Of a stretch of 20,888 bases of DNA, positions 1 through 6,474 are shown in pieces. The position numbers and the translations under genes were made by a program. The stretch spans positions 1 to 20,888 of the forward strand of contig JACJWG010000027.1 in NCBI GenBank assembly GCA_020637235.1, written 5' to 3'. Source of the stretch: Acidimicrobiaceae bacterium. Its GTDB lineage: Bacteria > Actinomycetota > Acidimicrobiia > Acidimicrobiales > Ilumatobacteraceae. The notes below the pieces were generated by a model. It was not told where the DNA came from. It searched no databases and saw only the letters and a list, made by a program, of their open reading frames with translations. Each line of letters opens with the position of its first letter. Within the stretch, counting starts at the first letter, position 1.

Positions 1-828
1 TGCTGCGTCGCTCACCGGGATGCCGTCCGACGCGACGACGCCGGTGATGCCGAGCACCGACATCAGGTTGAACAGGTTCGAGCCGACCACGTTGCCGACG
101 GCGATCTCGCGCTGACCACGGAACGCGGCGAGCATCGACGTGGCGAGTTCGGGCAGCGACGTCCCGATCGCGACGACCGTGAGGCCGATCACCAGCTCGC
201 TCACCCCGAACTCGGTGGCGATGTCGGTGGCCGCGCCCACGAGCAGCTGCGAGCCGACCACCAGCACCGTGAGGCCGACGAGCACCAGCATCAGCTGGAA
301 CGGCAGCGGGCGCTCGGCCACCTTCCCCTCGACCGCCTCGTTCGACGTCTCGAACTGTGCCACCGTCGACGGCTTCTCCCGGCGGGCCGCCCGCACCAGC
401 CACGTGGTGTAGGTGATGATGCCGATCGCGAGCAGCGCACCGTCGAACCGGCCGATCGCGTTGTCGAGCGACATGAGCAGCACCACGATCGACACGGCGA
501 TCACGAGCGGCAGGTCGATGCGGACGATGCGCTGCGACACCGCGAGCCCACCCACGACCGCCGAGGCGCCGAGGATGAGCAGGATGTTGCCGATGTTGCT
601 GCCGACGACGTTGCCGAGCGCGACGTCGGTCTCGCCGGACAGCGCTGCCGACGCGCTGACCGCGAGCTCGGGTGCGCTGGTGCCGAACGCCACGACCGTG
701 AGACCGATGACGACGGGCTGGATACCGAGTCGCTCGGCCACCGAGGCGGCTCCCTTCACCAGGAACTCGGCGCCGGCGACCAGGCAGACGATGCCGAGCA
801 GCAACGCCGGAACGGTCCAGGCCGACAT
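1..828 (-). CDS. Calcium/sodium antiporter, CaCA family (YrbG-like), C-terminus cut by window edge
   Basis: Inner-membrane cation/Ca2+ exchanger, predicted to move Ca2+ out against Na+ or H+. The visible 276 residues show both inverted alpha-repeats of the CaCA family. The first has GTSAPELAVS followed by GNVVGSNIGN; the second has GTSLPELATS followed by GNVVGSNLFN. Hydrophobic segments fill the rest, with a short charged cytoplasmic loop between the halves (around residues 145-170, EKPSTVAQFETSNEAVEGK). The family is about 320-360 residues, so only the end of the second half is missing beyond position 1. The ATG at 828 overlaps the pepA stop by one base (TGATG), so it is probably translated by coupling as the last visible gene of the MFS-PduO-pepA unit. 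Family assignment is firm; the transported ion is inferred. Confidence 0.93.
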   Translation of the reverse strand, partial: MSAWTVPALLLGIVCLVAGAEFLVKGAASVAERLGIQPVVIGLTVVAFGTSAPELAVSASAALSGETDVALGNVVGSNIGNILLILGASAVVGGLAVSQRIVRIDLPLVIAVSIVVLLMSLDNAIGRFDGALLAIGIITYTTWLVRAARREKPSTVAQFETSNEAVEGKVAERPLPFQLMLVLVGLTVLVVGSQLLVGAATDIATEFGVSELVIGLTVVAIGTSLPELATSMLAAFRGQREIAVGNVVGSNLFNLMSVLGITGVVASDGIPVSDAA

Positions 829-2285
829 CAGCGGCTGAAGCCCGCGGCGAGCTCGATGAGGGTGCGGGTGCCGAAGGCAGTGGCGCCCTTCGAGATCCAG
901 CCGTCGTCGGTGTCGGAGTCCATCGGGCCGGCGATGTCGAGATGCGCCCACGGCGTGGTGCCGACGAACTCGTTCAGGAACAGCGCGGCGGTGATCGCAC
1001 CGCCGTACGGGCCGCCGACGTTCTTCATGTCGGCCACCTGCGAGTCGAGCAGCTTGCGGTACTCCTTCGCGAGCGGCAGCTGCCAGAGCGACTCGTCGGC
1101 GCGCTCGGACGCTGCCTTCACGCGGTCGACGAACGGCTGGTCGTTGCCGAGCACCGCAGCGATCTTCGGGCCGAGCGCGGCCATCGCCGCGCCGGTGAGC
1201 GTGGCGATGTCGACGATGGCGTCGGCGCCGTCCTCCACCGCGAGCGACAGGCCGTCGGCCAGCACGAGGCGCCCCTCGGCGTCGGTGTTCAGGATCTCGG
1301 CGGTCTTGCCGTTGCGGAACGTCAGCACGTCGCCCAACTTGAACGCGCTCCCCGACGGCAGGTTGTCGGTGCACATGAGGTAGCCGGTCACCTGGGCCTT
1401 GACCTTCAAGGCCTTCAGCGTGCTCATCGTGCCGAGCACCGCAGCCGCGCCGCTCATGTCCATCTTCATCTTGGCGTGCATGCCATCGCTCGGCTTCAAG
1501 CTGATACCGCCCGAGTCGTACATGACGCCCTTGCCGACGAGCACCAGATGCCCCGTCGGGTTGCGCGGCGTGTAGGTGAGCTTCACCATGCGAGGCGGCT
1601 CGACGCTGCCCTGGTTGACGCCGATCATGCCGCCACAGCCCATCGCGGACAGCTTGTCCTTGTCGTACACCTCGACACCGAGGCCGCACACGCCGGCCAC
1701 CTCGACCGCACGCTCGGCGATCTTGCGGGCGGTGAGGTACGCGGGCGGCGTGTTGGCGAGATCGCGGGCGAGGTGCACGGCGCCTGCGGTGACGGCACCC
1801 CGGTCGGCGCCGGCGCGCACACCGGCACTGCGCTTGTCGCCGACCACGAGGCTGACGCCGGTCAGCGTCGAGGCGCCGCTGCGATCGGTCTTCAACCCGA
1901 TGTATCGATACGCGGCGAGCAGTGCGCCCTCGGCCACCGCCTGACCAGCCGACTTGGCGTCGACACCCTCGAGATCGGCGAGGTTGGTGGCGATCGTGGT
2001 CCGCTTGCCGGCGGCGCGCACCAGGGCAGCGGCGGCCGAGCGCAGACCGTTGGCGCCGAGCGACTCGACGTCGCCGATGCCGACCGCGATCAGGGTCGGA
2101 CCGGTGGCGGCGGGCAGGACGAGCACCTGTCCGGCCTTGCCCTCGAACCCGTTGGCGGCGAGCGTGGCGCGGGCGAGTCCGAGCTGGCGCGGCACCGGAC
2201 CGCTCGTCGCCACCGCGAGGCCGACGGCTTCCACGTTGCGGGGGACGGACCGGACGACATCGATGCTGACGGAAGGAAGGCTCAT
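828..2285 (-). CDS. pepA: Leucyl aminopeptidase PepA (M17 family)
   Basis: Cytosolic Zn/Mn-dependent aminopeptidase that removes N-terminal residues from peptides; M17 enzymes are hexamers. The 485 residues are full length for the family. An N-terminal macro-like domain (about 1-160) precedes the catalytic domain. Catalytic-domain motifs are VGKGVMYDSGGISLKP at about 250-265 (metal ligands K252 and D257, catalytic K264), D276 in KMDMSGAA, and NTDAEGRLVLAD at 333-344 (D335, E337, R339). All ligands known from E. coli PepA are present. I chose ATG 2285 because the N-terminal domain begins there; the frame stays open upstream only as a shadow of the neighbouring gene. A CAGACT box sits 8 nt before the ATG, resembling the leaderless promoters of neighbouring genes. 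The antiporter start overlaps the stop codon. Confidence 0.96.
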   Translation of the reverse strand: MSLPSVSIDVVRSVPRNVEAVGLAVATSGPVPRQLGLARATLAANGFEGKAGQVLVLPAATGPTLIAVGIGDVESLGANGLRSAAAALVRAAGKRTTIATNLADLEGVDAKSAGQAVAEGALLAAYRYIGLKTDRSGASTLTGVSLVVGDKRSAGVRAGADRGAVTAGAVHLARDLANTPPAYLTARKIAERAVEVAGVCGLGVEVYDKDKLSAMGCGGMIGVNQGSVEPPRMVKLTYTPRNPTGHLVLVGKGVMYDSGGISLKPSDGMHAKMKMDMSGAAAVLGTMSTLKALKVKAQVTGYLMCTDNLPSGSAFKLGDVLTFRNGKTAEILNTDAEGRLVLADGLSLAVEDGADAIVDIATLTGAAMAALGPKIAAVLGNDQPFVDRVKAASERADESLWQLPLAKEYRKLLDSQVADMKNVGGPYGGAITAALFLNEFVGTTPWAHLDIAGPMDSDTDDGWISKGATAFGTRTLIELAAGFSR

Positions 2286-2356
2286 GACGTCCCAGTCTGC
2301 CGGAAACTCGCGACCGAGGCGTGGCTGGTCCGCACCGATCCGCGCCACCCGCTCGA

Positions 2357-2911
2357 TCAGCGCGCGTCGCGCTCCTTCGCGATCAGGCTGGTGCCCTCGT
2401 GCCAGCGGGCCATCGTCCACAACAGGTCGGAGAGTCGGTTCAGGTACGGCACCACCTGCGACGGCGCCTCGGCAGCCACCAGCGCATGACGCTCGGCGCG
2501 ACGCACCACCGTGCGGCCGAGGTCGAGGTGCGCGGCCACGACGTCGCCGCCGGGCACCACGAACTCGGTGGGGTGGGTGAACTCCTGGTCGAGCCGGTCG
2601 ATCGTCGCCTCCAGAGCCGACACCATGTCCGCGGTCACCGCCGACATGCCCGGCTGCAGCTTCGAGCGGTTCTCCGGCAAGGTGGCCAGCTCGGCCATCA
2701 GCACGTACAGGTCGCGCATGATCGGCACGAGCAGCGCGTCGATCGGCGAGCCGGCGCCGGCGGCGGCTCGGGCGATGCCGAGCACCGCCTGTGCCTCGTC
2801 GACCGAACCGTACGCCGTCGGCAACTCGCTGTCCTTGCGGACCCGGCCGCCGTAGAACAACCCGGTGGTGCCGTCGTCGCCGGCCTTGGTGTAGATCCGC
2901 TCGCGGGACAT
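2357..2911 (-). CDS. Cob(I)alamin adenosyltransferase, PduO/MMAB type
   Basis: Transfers the adenosyl group of ATP to cob(I)alamin to make adenosylcobalamin; PduO-type enzymes are trimeric four-helix bundles. The 184 residues carry the N-terminal ATP loop RIYTKAGDDGTTGL (about 5-18), then RVRKDSELPTAYGSVDE, the FVVPGGDVVAAHLDLGRTVVRRAER helix with its active-site arginines, and the C-terminal YLNRLSDLLWTMAR signature. The start is ATG 2911: it matches the usual family N-terminus and has TACCGT ending 6 nt upstream. An alternative GTG at 2938 would add nine residues. It lies 71 bp upstream of pepA on the same strand. An adenosylcobalamin-dependent enzyme is implied elsewhere in the genome; none is visible here. 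Confidence 0.93.
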   Translation of the reverse strand: MSRERIYTKAGDDGTTGLFYGGRVRKDSELPTAYGSVDEAQAVLGIARAAAGAGSPIDALLVPIMRDLYVLMAELATLPENRSKLQPGMSAVTADMVSALEATIDRLDQEFTHPTEFVVPGGDVVAAHLDLGRTVVRRAERHALVAAEAPSQVVPYLNRLSDLLWTMARWHEGTSLIAKERDAR

Positions 2912-2917
2912 CGGGCC

Positions 2918-2923
2918 ACGGTA
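2918..2923 (-). promoter_or_regulatory. Putative -10 box for leaderless start of the adenosyltransferase
   Basis: TACCGT ends 6 nt before ATG 2911, the TANNNT geometry seen at many starts in this window. It decides for ATG 2911 over GTG 2938. Confidence 0.45.
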
Positions 2924-2997
2924 CCGAGCGCCGGTCACGTCGCGCTCGTCCGGCTCGGGATCGGTCGCGGGATCGGTCGTGATCGAGTGACGCCGCG

Positions 2998-4263
2998 TCA
3001 GGCGTGGGCGAGTTCGACGATCGCCCGCGGCTCACCGTCGATCGCCTCGGTCCAGGTGTTGGACCGGCGCCGGGCCAGCGCGAAGCCGCTCACCAGGGCG
3101 ACCGCACCGAGGGCGAACGCGATCCGCAGGTCGACGAGGTCGCCGATCAGGCCGACGGTCATCAGGCCGATGCCGTACGACACGCCCATCGACGCCTGGT
3201 TGAGCGACATGATCCGGCCTCGGCTGGCGGGCGGCGCGTCGCGCTGCACGATCGCCGACGTGGTGACGAAGAACGCCGACGTGCCGGCGCCGAGCACGGC
3301 CGCGCACAGCACCACCGTGACGGGGTTGGGTGCCTGCGAGTAGGCCAGGAGGGCGAGGGCCAGCCAGGCGATCACGAACGCCATGAGGCGGCTTCGGCGC
3401 AGATGGGCCGCCAGTGTGGTGACGAGCAGCCCGCCGATGATCGCCCCGATGCCCTGGGCCGAGCTCATCGCGCCGACGAGGCCGGTGCCGCCGTCGAACT
3501 CGCGGGTGGCGTAGATCGGGATGAGCCCCATGAACGGGATGAGGGTGAGGTTGACGAGGATCGCGATCACGACCCCGTGGAAGCAACCGGGGGCGATCCG
3601 CAGCGCCCGCCATCCGCCGACGAGCCGCTCGGTGATCGTACCGTCGACACCGCCGAGGGGCTGGAACGTGCGCCGCAGCGACCAGACGGCCGCCGACAAC
3701 CCGACGAAGCTGAGCGCGTTGAAGCCGATCGTCCAGGCCGGCCCGACGGCGGCGGCGAGCAGCGTGCCGAGCATGGGGCCGACGATGCGCCCCCCGTTCC
3801 AGGAGTACACGCCGAGCGAGATCATCGCGAGCAACTCGTCGGGTTCGACGAGGTCGGGCAGCATCGCCTGGTACGACGGTGCGCCGAGCGCACCGGCGGC
3901 GCTGGCCACCAGGATGATCGCGGTGAGCACCGCCGGTTCACGCACCCCGGCGCCGAGCACGATCGCGAGCGCTGTCGTCATCGACGCCTGCAGGAGCAAC
4001 GCCGAGGCGAAGACGCGGCGTCGGTCGAAGCGATCGGCGAGCAGCCCGCCGATCGGTGAGGCGATGCCCTGTGGCATGAACGTCGCGAGCGCCACGAGAC
4101 CGGTCTGCACGGCCGAGCCGGTGTCGCGGGCGACGAGGCTGCCCACGACGATCAGCTGCACCCAGGTGCCGATGTCGCTCACGAGCGCGGCCGACCACAG
4201 CAGTCGGACGGCGCGATGGCGCAAGGGGCGGAAGGGATGCGTACTCACGGCGGACGAGAACAT
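2998..4263 (-). CDS. MFS transporter (EntS/MFS_3-like exporter)
   Basis: Integral membrane permease of the major facilitator superfamily, predicted from its EntS-like organisation to be a proton-driven exporter. The 421 residues contain about 12 hydrophobic segments. The family loop between helices 2 and 3 is visible as GGLLADRFDRRRV, and the N-terminus (HPFRPLRHRAVRLLWSAALVSDIGTWVQ) is typical of the EntS-like/MFS_3 group. I chose ATG 4263; GTG 4305 would add 14 residues but lies inside the divergent control region. No TANNNT box precedes the ATG. Instead, an 18-bp near-palindrome lies at 4266-4283, three bases from the start, a possible operator. It heads a minus-strand unit with the adenosyltransferase, pepA and the antiporter. 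The substrate cannot be read from the sequence. Confidence 0.9.
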   Translation of the reverse strand: MFSSAVSTHPFRPLRHRAVRLLWSAALVSDIGTWVQLIVVGSLVARDTGSAVQTGLVALATFMPQGIASPIGGLLADRFDRRRVFASALLLQASMTTALAIVLGAGVREPAVLTAIILVASAAGALGAPSYQAMLPDLVEPDELLAMISLGVYSWNGGRIVGPMLGTLLAAAVGPAWTIGFNALSFVGLSAAVWSLRRTFQPLGGVDGTITERLVGGWRALRIAPGCFHGVVIAILVNLTLIPFMGLIPIYATREFDGGTGLVGAMSSAQGIGAIIGGLLVTTLAAHLRRSRLMAFVIAWLALALLAYSQAPNPVTVVLCAAVLGAGTSAFFVTTSAIVQRDAPPASRGRIMSLNQASMGVSYGIGLMTVGLIGDLVDLRIAFALGAVALVSGFALARRRSNTWTEAIDGEPRAIVELAHA

Positions 4264-4265
4264 AT

Positions 4266-4283
4266 CGGCACCGACCGGTGTCG
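4266..4283. promoter_or_regulatory. Near-palindrome, possible operator of the MFS gene
   Basis: CGGCACCG-AC-CGGTGTCG has two 8-bp arms with one mismatch around a 2-bp centre. It sits immediately 5' of the MFS start in the 135-bp region shared with the divergent YceI gene. A second short perfect palindrome (GTCTG-T-CAGAC) is at 4381-4391, overlapping the CAGACT box before the YceI start. No regulator gene lies next to either one. Confidence 0.3.
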
Positions 4284-4398
4284 AAACGAGCGGATTGCGC
4301 GTCACCGGACACGACGTCGGTCACACCCCCGACGGTTCTCACCGACTCTTCACCTTCCTCGGACTCTTTGCGCACACAACGTCTGTCAGACTCTGCCG

Positions 4399-5178
4399 AT
4401 GTCTCGCCCGGCCAAGATCATCGCTGCCGTCCTCGCCGTCGTCGTGCTCGGCGTCGGCGCCGTGTACGGCTACATCCTGTTCGTCAAGGAGGACGCCCCC
4501 GACGCACTCGACTCGGGCGACCTCGACGACGCACTCGGCGGCTCGGACACGACCGCCGGGGCCGAACCCGATGCCACGACGGGCACCGACGCGGCCACCG
4601 ACGCGGCCACCGACGCGGCGACCGCCACCACGACGGCCACCGGCGGCGACACCGGCGACGTGAGCGGCGCCTGGGCGATCACGCAGGACTCCACGCTCGG
4701 CTACCGCGTCGACGAGGTGCTCGGCGGTGTCGACACCGAGGGCGCCGGGCGCACCAACCAGGTGACGGGCACGCTCACCATCGAGGGCACGTCGGCGACG
4801 GCGGCCGAGTTCACCGTCGACATGGCGTCGGTCACCAGCGACAGCAGCCGTCGCGACGGCCAGTTCCGCGACCGGATCATGAGCACCGACGAGTTCCCCA
4901 CCTCGACGTTCGTGCTGACGGCTCCGATCGAGTTCGGCTCGATCCCGGCCGAGGGCGAGCAGATCACGGCCGGCGCGACCGGCGACCTCACCTTGCGAGG
5001 CGTCACCCAGTCGGTCACCTTCGACGTGACCGCGCAGATCGAGGGCGGCCGGATCGGTGTGCTCGGCTCGATCCCGATCGTGTTCGACGAGTGGTCGATC
5101 CCCGAGCCGTCGAACGGTTTCGCGACCGTGAAGGACGAGGGTCTGCTCGAGTTCGTGCTCGTGTTCGAGCGAGCATGA
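4399..5178 (+). CDS. Membrane-anchored YceI-family (lipocalin-like) protein
   Basis: A 259-residue protein with an N-terminal signal anchor (about residues 5-28, KIIAAVLAVVVLGVGAVYGYI), an Asp/Thr/Ala-rich linker (about 32-85) and a C-terminal YceI domain (about 88-259). YceI domains are beta-barrels that bind isoprenoid-type or amphiphilic ligands outside the cytoplasm; here the barrel is presumably tethered to the outer face of the membrane. Typical YceI segments are visible: FTVDMASVTSDSSRRDGQFR, FPTSTFVLTAPI and LTLRGVTQSVTFDV. The linker contains three exact 12-nt repeats (4584-4619). The start is ATG 4399, with CAGACT 6 nt upstream. It is divergent from the MFS gene, and its stop lies 9 bp from the end of the convergent kinase-like gene. 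The ligand is unknown. Confidence 0.9.
   Translation: MSRPAKIIAAVLAVVVLGVGAVYGYILFVKEDAPDALDSGDLDDALGGSDTTAGAEPDATTGTDAATDAATDAATATTTATGGDTGDVSGAWAITQDSTLGYRVDEVLGGVDTEGAGRTNQVTGTLTIEGTSATAAEFTVDMASVTSDSSRRDGQFRDRIMSTDEFPTSTFVLTAPIEFGSIPAEGEQITAGATGDLTLRGVTQSVTFDVTAQIEGGRIGVLGSIPIVFDEWSIPEPSNGFATVKDEGLLEFVLVFERA
4584..4619 (+). repeat. Three tandem 12-nt repeats in the YceI linker
   Basis: Three identical copies of CACCGACGCGGC, read in the protein as repeated (T)DAA units of the low-complexity linker. Such units can change copy number by slippage. Confidence 0.85.
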
Positions 5179-5187
5179 CCCTCGTCG

Positions 5188-5880
5188 TCAGTCGACGACA
5201 CCGTGCGCAGCGGCGAACTCGCGCACACGTGCCTTCTCGTGCTCGAACGCGTTCGGATCGGCCAGTCGCAGCTCGGCCACCCGGGTGACCCAGCGCCGAG
5301 CGTCGTCGTCGAGCGGGACGCGCGCCACGAAGGCATCGGTGAGCGAACGGCGGATCCGACCCACCAGCGGCCGCAGCAGGACGGGCACGGCGTCGGGCGA
5401 GCTGGTCGCCATGATCAACCAGCTGTACATCACGTCGGCCAGCGGATCACCCACCGCGACATTGCTCCAGTCGATGATCACCGGCCCGCGCGCCGTGACG
5501 ATCACGTTGTCCGGATGGAGGTCGAAGTGCAGCACCGAGTCGCCCTCGCCGATCCGGCGCAGGTCGAGCCCGCCTGCCGGCACCCGGTGCACCAACGACT
5601 GCAGCTCGGCGAGCCGACGCCCGATCGAGGCCGCTCGCCACGGCCTCGAGCGCAACGACTCCATCATCGTCGGTCCATCGAGGCGCTCCATCACCATGTC
5701 GTCGCCGTCCGCCGAGAACACCTCGGGGACCGGGACGCCATGGGCGCGCAGATGCTGCATCGCGCGTGCCTCCGCCTCGGCCGAGGCGCGAGGCGAGCGG
5801 TAGCGCCGCAGCACCCGGCCGTCCCCGAGGTCGAACACGTCGGCGGCCCGGCCCCGACCGATCAGTCGCAGCTCGGTCAT
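5188..5880 (-). CDS. APH-like (phosphotransferase) kinase family protein
   Basis: A 230-residue small-molecule kinase of the aminoglycoside phosphotransferase fold, presumably ATP-dependent. The catalytic loop is HFDLHPDN at 118-125 (D120 base, N125 Mg2+ ligand) and the metal-binding segment is IIDWSN at 135-140 (D137). The hinge region is about 62-70 (MVMERLDGP), and a short N-lobe (LIGRGRAADVFDLGDGRVLRRY) contains a minimal nucleotide-binding loop. It is shorter than typical APH enzymes (about 260-300 residues). I chose ATG 5880, where TACGGT lies 7 nt upstream; the open frame continues further up but overlaps the divergent gene. The substrate cannot be inferred, and resistance should not be assumed. 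Confidence 0.85.
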   Translation of the reverse strand: MTELRLIGRGRAADVFDLGDGRVLRRYRSPRASAEAEARAMQHLRAHGVPVPEVFSADGDDMVMERLDGPTMMESLRSRPWRAASIGRRLAELQSLVHRVPAGGLDLRRIGEGDSVLHFDLHPDNVIVTARGPVIIDWSNVAVGDPLADVMYSWLIMATSSPDAVPVLLRPLVGRIRRSLTDAFVARVPLDDDARRWVTRVAELRLADPNAFEHEKARVREFAAAHGVVD

Positions 5881-5887
5881 CTGCTGC

Positions 5888-5893
5888 ACCGTA
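5888..5893 (-). promoter_or_regulatory. Putative -10 box for leaderless start of the APH-like gene
   Basis: TACGGT ends 7 nt before ATG 5880 on the minus strand. Confidence 0.45.
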
Positions 5894-5919
5894 TCGAGCC
5901 CGGGCGTCAAGCGGCTCGG

Positions 5920-5925
5920 TAGCGT
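5920..5925 (+). promoter_or_regulatory. Putative -10 box for leaderless start of the 147-aa hypothetical gene
   Basis: TAGCGT ends 7 nt before ATG 5933. It lies in the 52-bp gap shared with the divergent APH-like gene, so two leaderless-type boxes fit back to back. Confidence 0.45.
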
Positions 5926-5932
5926 TCCCCAC

Positions 5933-6376
5933 ATGTCGATCGCGCAGCTGCTCGCCGGGTCGCCCGGCCTGTATCTCGGGCCCGGCGGCGGCCTCGAGAG
6001 TGGACCGTTCCTCGCCCGGATCTCGGTCAGCACGCTGCCGAACGGCGGGGTGGCGATCGACTACGAGGCGACGTCGCGCGACGAGGGCCTGCAGCACGCC
6101 GAGCACTCGCTGCTGTCGGCGGGTCCCGATGGGTGCGATCGCCTGTACGTCGCCCACCTCGAGTCGCCGTTCGTCACCGAGCTGGTGGCGTCCGAGCCGG
6201 GGTCCTCCCGATTCGTGCAGCCCCGGCCCGCCGGCCCGTACGCGATGGAGGTGGTGCTCCACGTCCCCGAGCCCGACCACCTCACGTATGCGTGGTGGTG
6301 GGCGCCGGCAGGCGAGGCGCCGATCGAGCAGTCGAAGGCCGAGACCCGCCGCGTGACGAATCCCCGCCCTTCGTGA
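5933..6376 (+). CDS. Conserved-looking hypothetical protein, 147 aa
   Basis: I do not recognise the family with confidence. The protein is soluble, lacks a signal peptide or membrane segment, and is rich in alternating hydrophobic residues (FLARISVSTLPNGGVAIDYEA, YAMEVVLHVPEPDHLTYAWWW). It ends in an acidic/basic segment (EAPIEQSKAETRRV). The pattern suggests an all-beta fold, perhaps a small ligand-binding barrel, but that is only inference. The start ATG 5933 has TAGCGT 7 nt upstream and codon use typical of neighbouring genes. Its TGA stop lies inside the first 39-nt palindrome (6372-6410), so the palindrome forms the 3' end of the transcript. Confidence 0.75.
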   Translation: MSIAQLLAGSPGLYLGPGGGLESGPFLARISVSTLPNGGVAIDYEATSRDEGLQHAEHSLLSAGPDGCDRLYVAHLESPFVTELVASEPGSSRFVQPRPAGPYAMEVVLHVPEPDHLTYAWWWAPAGEAPIEQSKAETRRVTNPRPS

Positions 6377-6410
6377 GCCGAATGCGCACCGGCTGCGCAT
6401 CTCGCTCACG
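6372..6410. repeat. 39-nt REP-like palindrome, copy 1
   Basis: Arms of 17 nt begin CGTGAGC and end GCTCACG, with inner blocks near TGCGCA/TGCGCA around a 5-nt loop. It is identical to the copy at 6424-6462 except for one base. It lies between the convergent hypothetical gene (whose stop codon it contains) and the ABC transporter gene. Being palindromic, it could act as a bidirectional terminator or mRNA 3' stabiliser. Confidence 0.85.
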
Positions 6411-6423
6411 GACCCAGCACTTC

Positions 6424-6462
6424 CGTGAGCCGGATGCGCACCGGCTGCGCATCTCGCTCACG
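6424..6462. repeat. 39-nt REP-like palindrome, copy 2
   Basis: Same element as copy 1, 13 bp further on in the same orientation. Arms CGTGAGC-CG-GATGCGCA and TGCGCATC-TC-GCTCACG pair except at the two central-arm positions. It ends 12 bp before the stop codon of the convergent ABC gene at 6475. Confidence 0.85.
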
Positions 6463-6474
6463 AAGCGACCCGGC

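Noticed and set aside
942..2489. A 515-residue plus-strand open frame opposite pepA
   Set aside because: Its composition (Arg/Ala/His/Gly-rich, no motifs) is typical of antisense frames in GC-rich genes, and pepA is certain.
828..3035. A 735-residue minus-strand frame running through pepA and the adenosyltransferase region
   Set aside because: Residues before ATG 2285 are an Arg/Gly-rich shadow of the adenosyltransferase in another frame; PepA homology begins at 2285.
5188..5880. Aminoglycoside-resistance determinant
   Set aside because: Only the general kinase fold is visible; many APH-like proteins phosphorylate unrelated metabolites, and nothing in the neighbourhood indicates resistance.
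5933..6376. Assignment to a named beta-barrel family (for example DUF1579-like)
   Set aside because: The resemblance is limited to a Trp-rich strand and an EQSxAExRR-like end; too weak to name.
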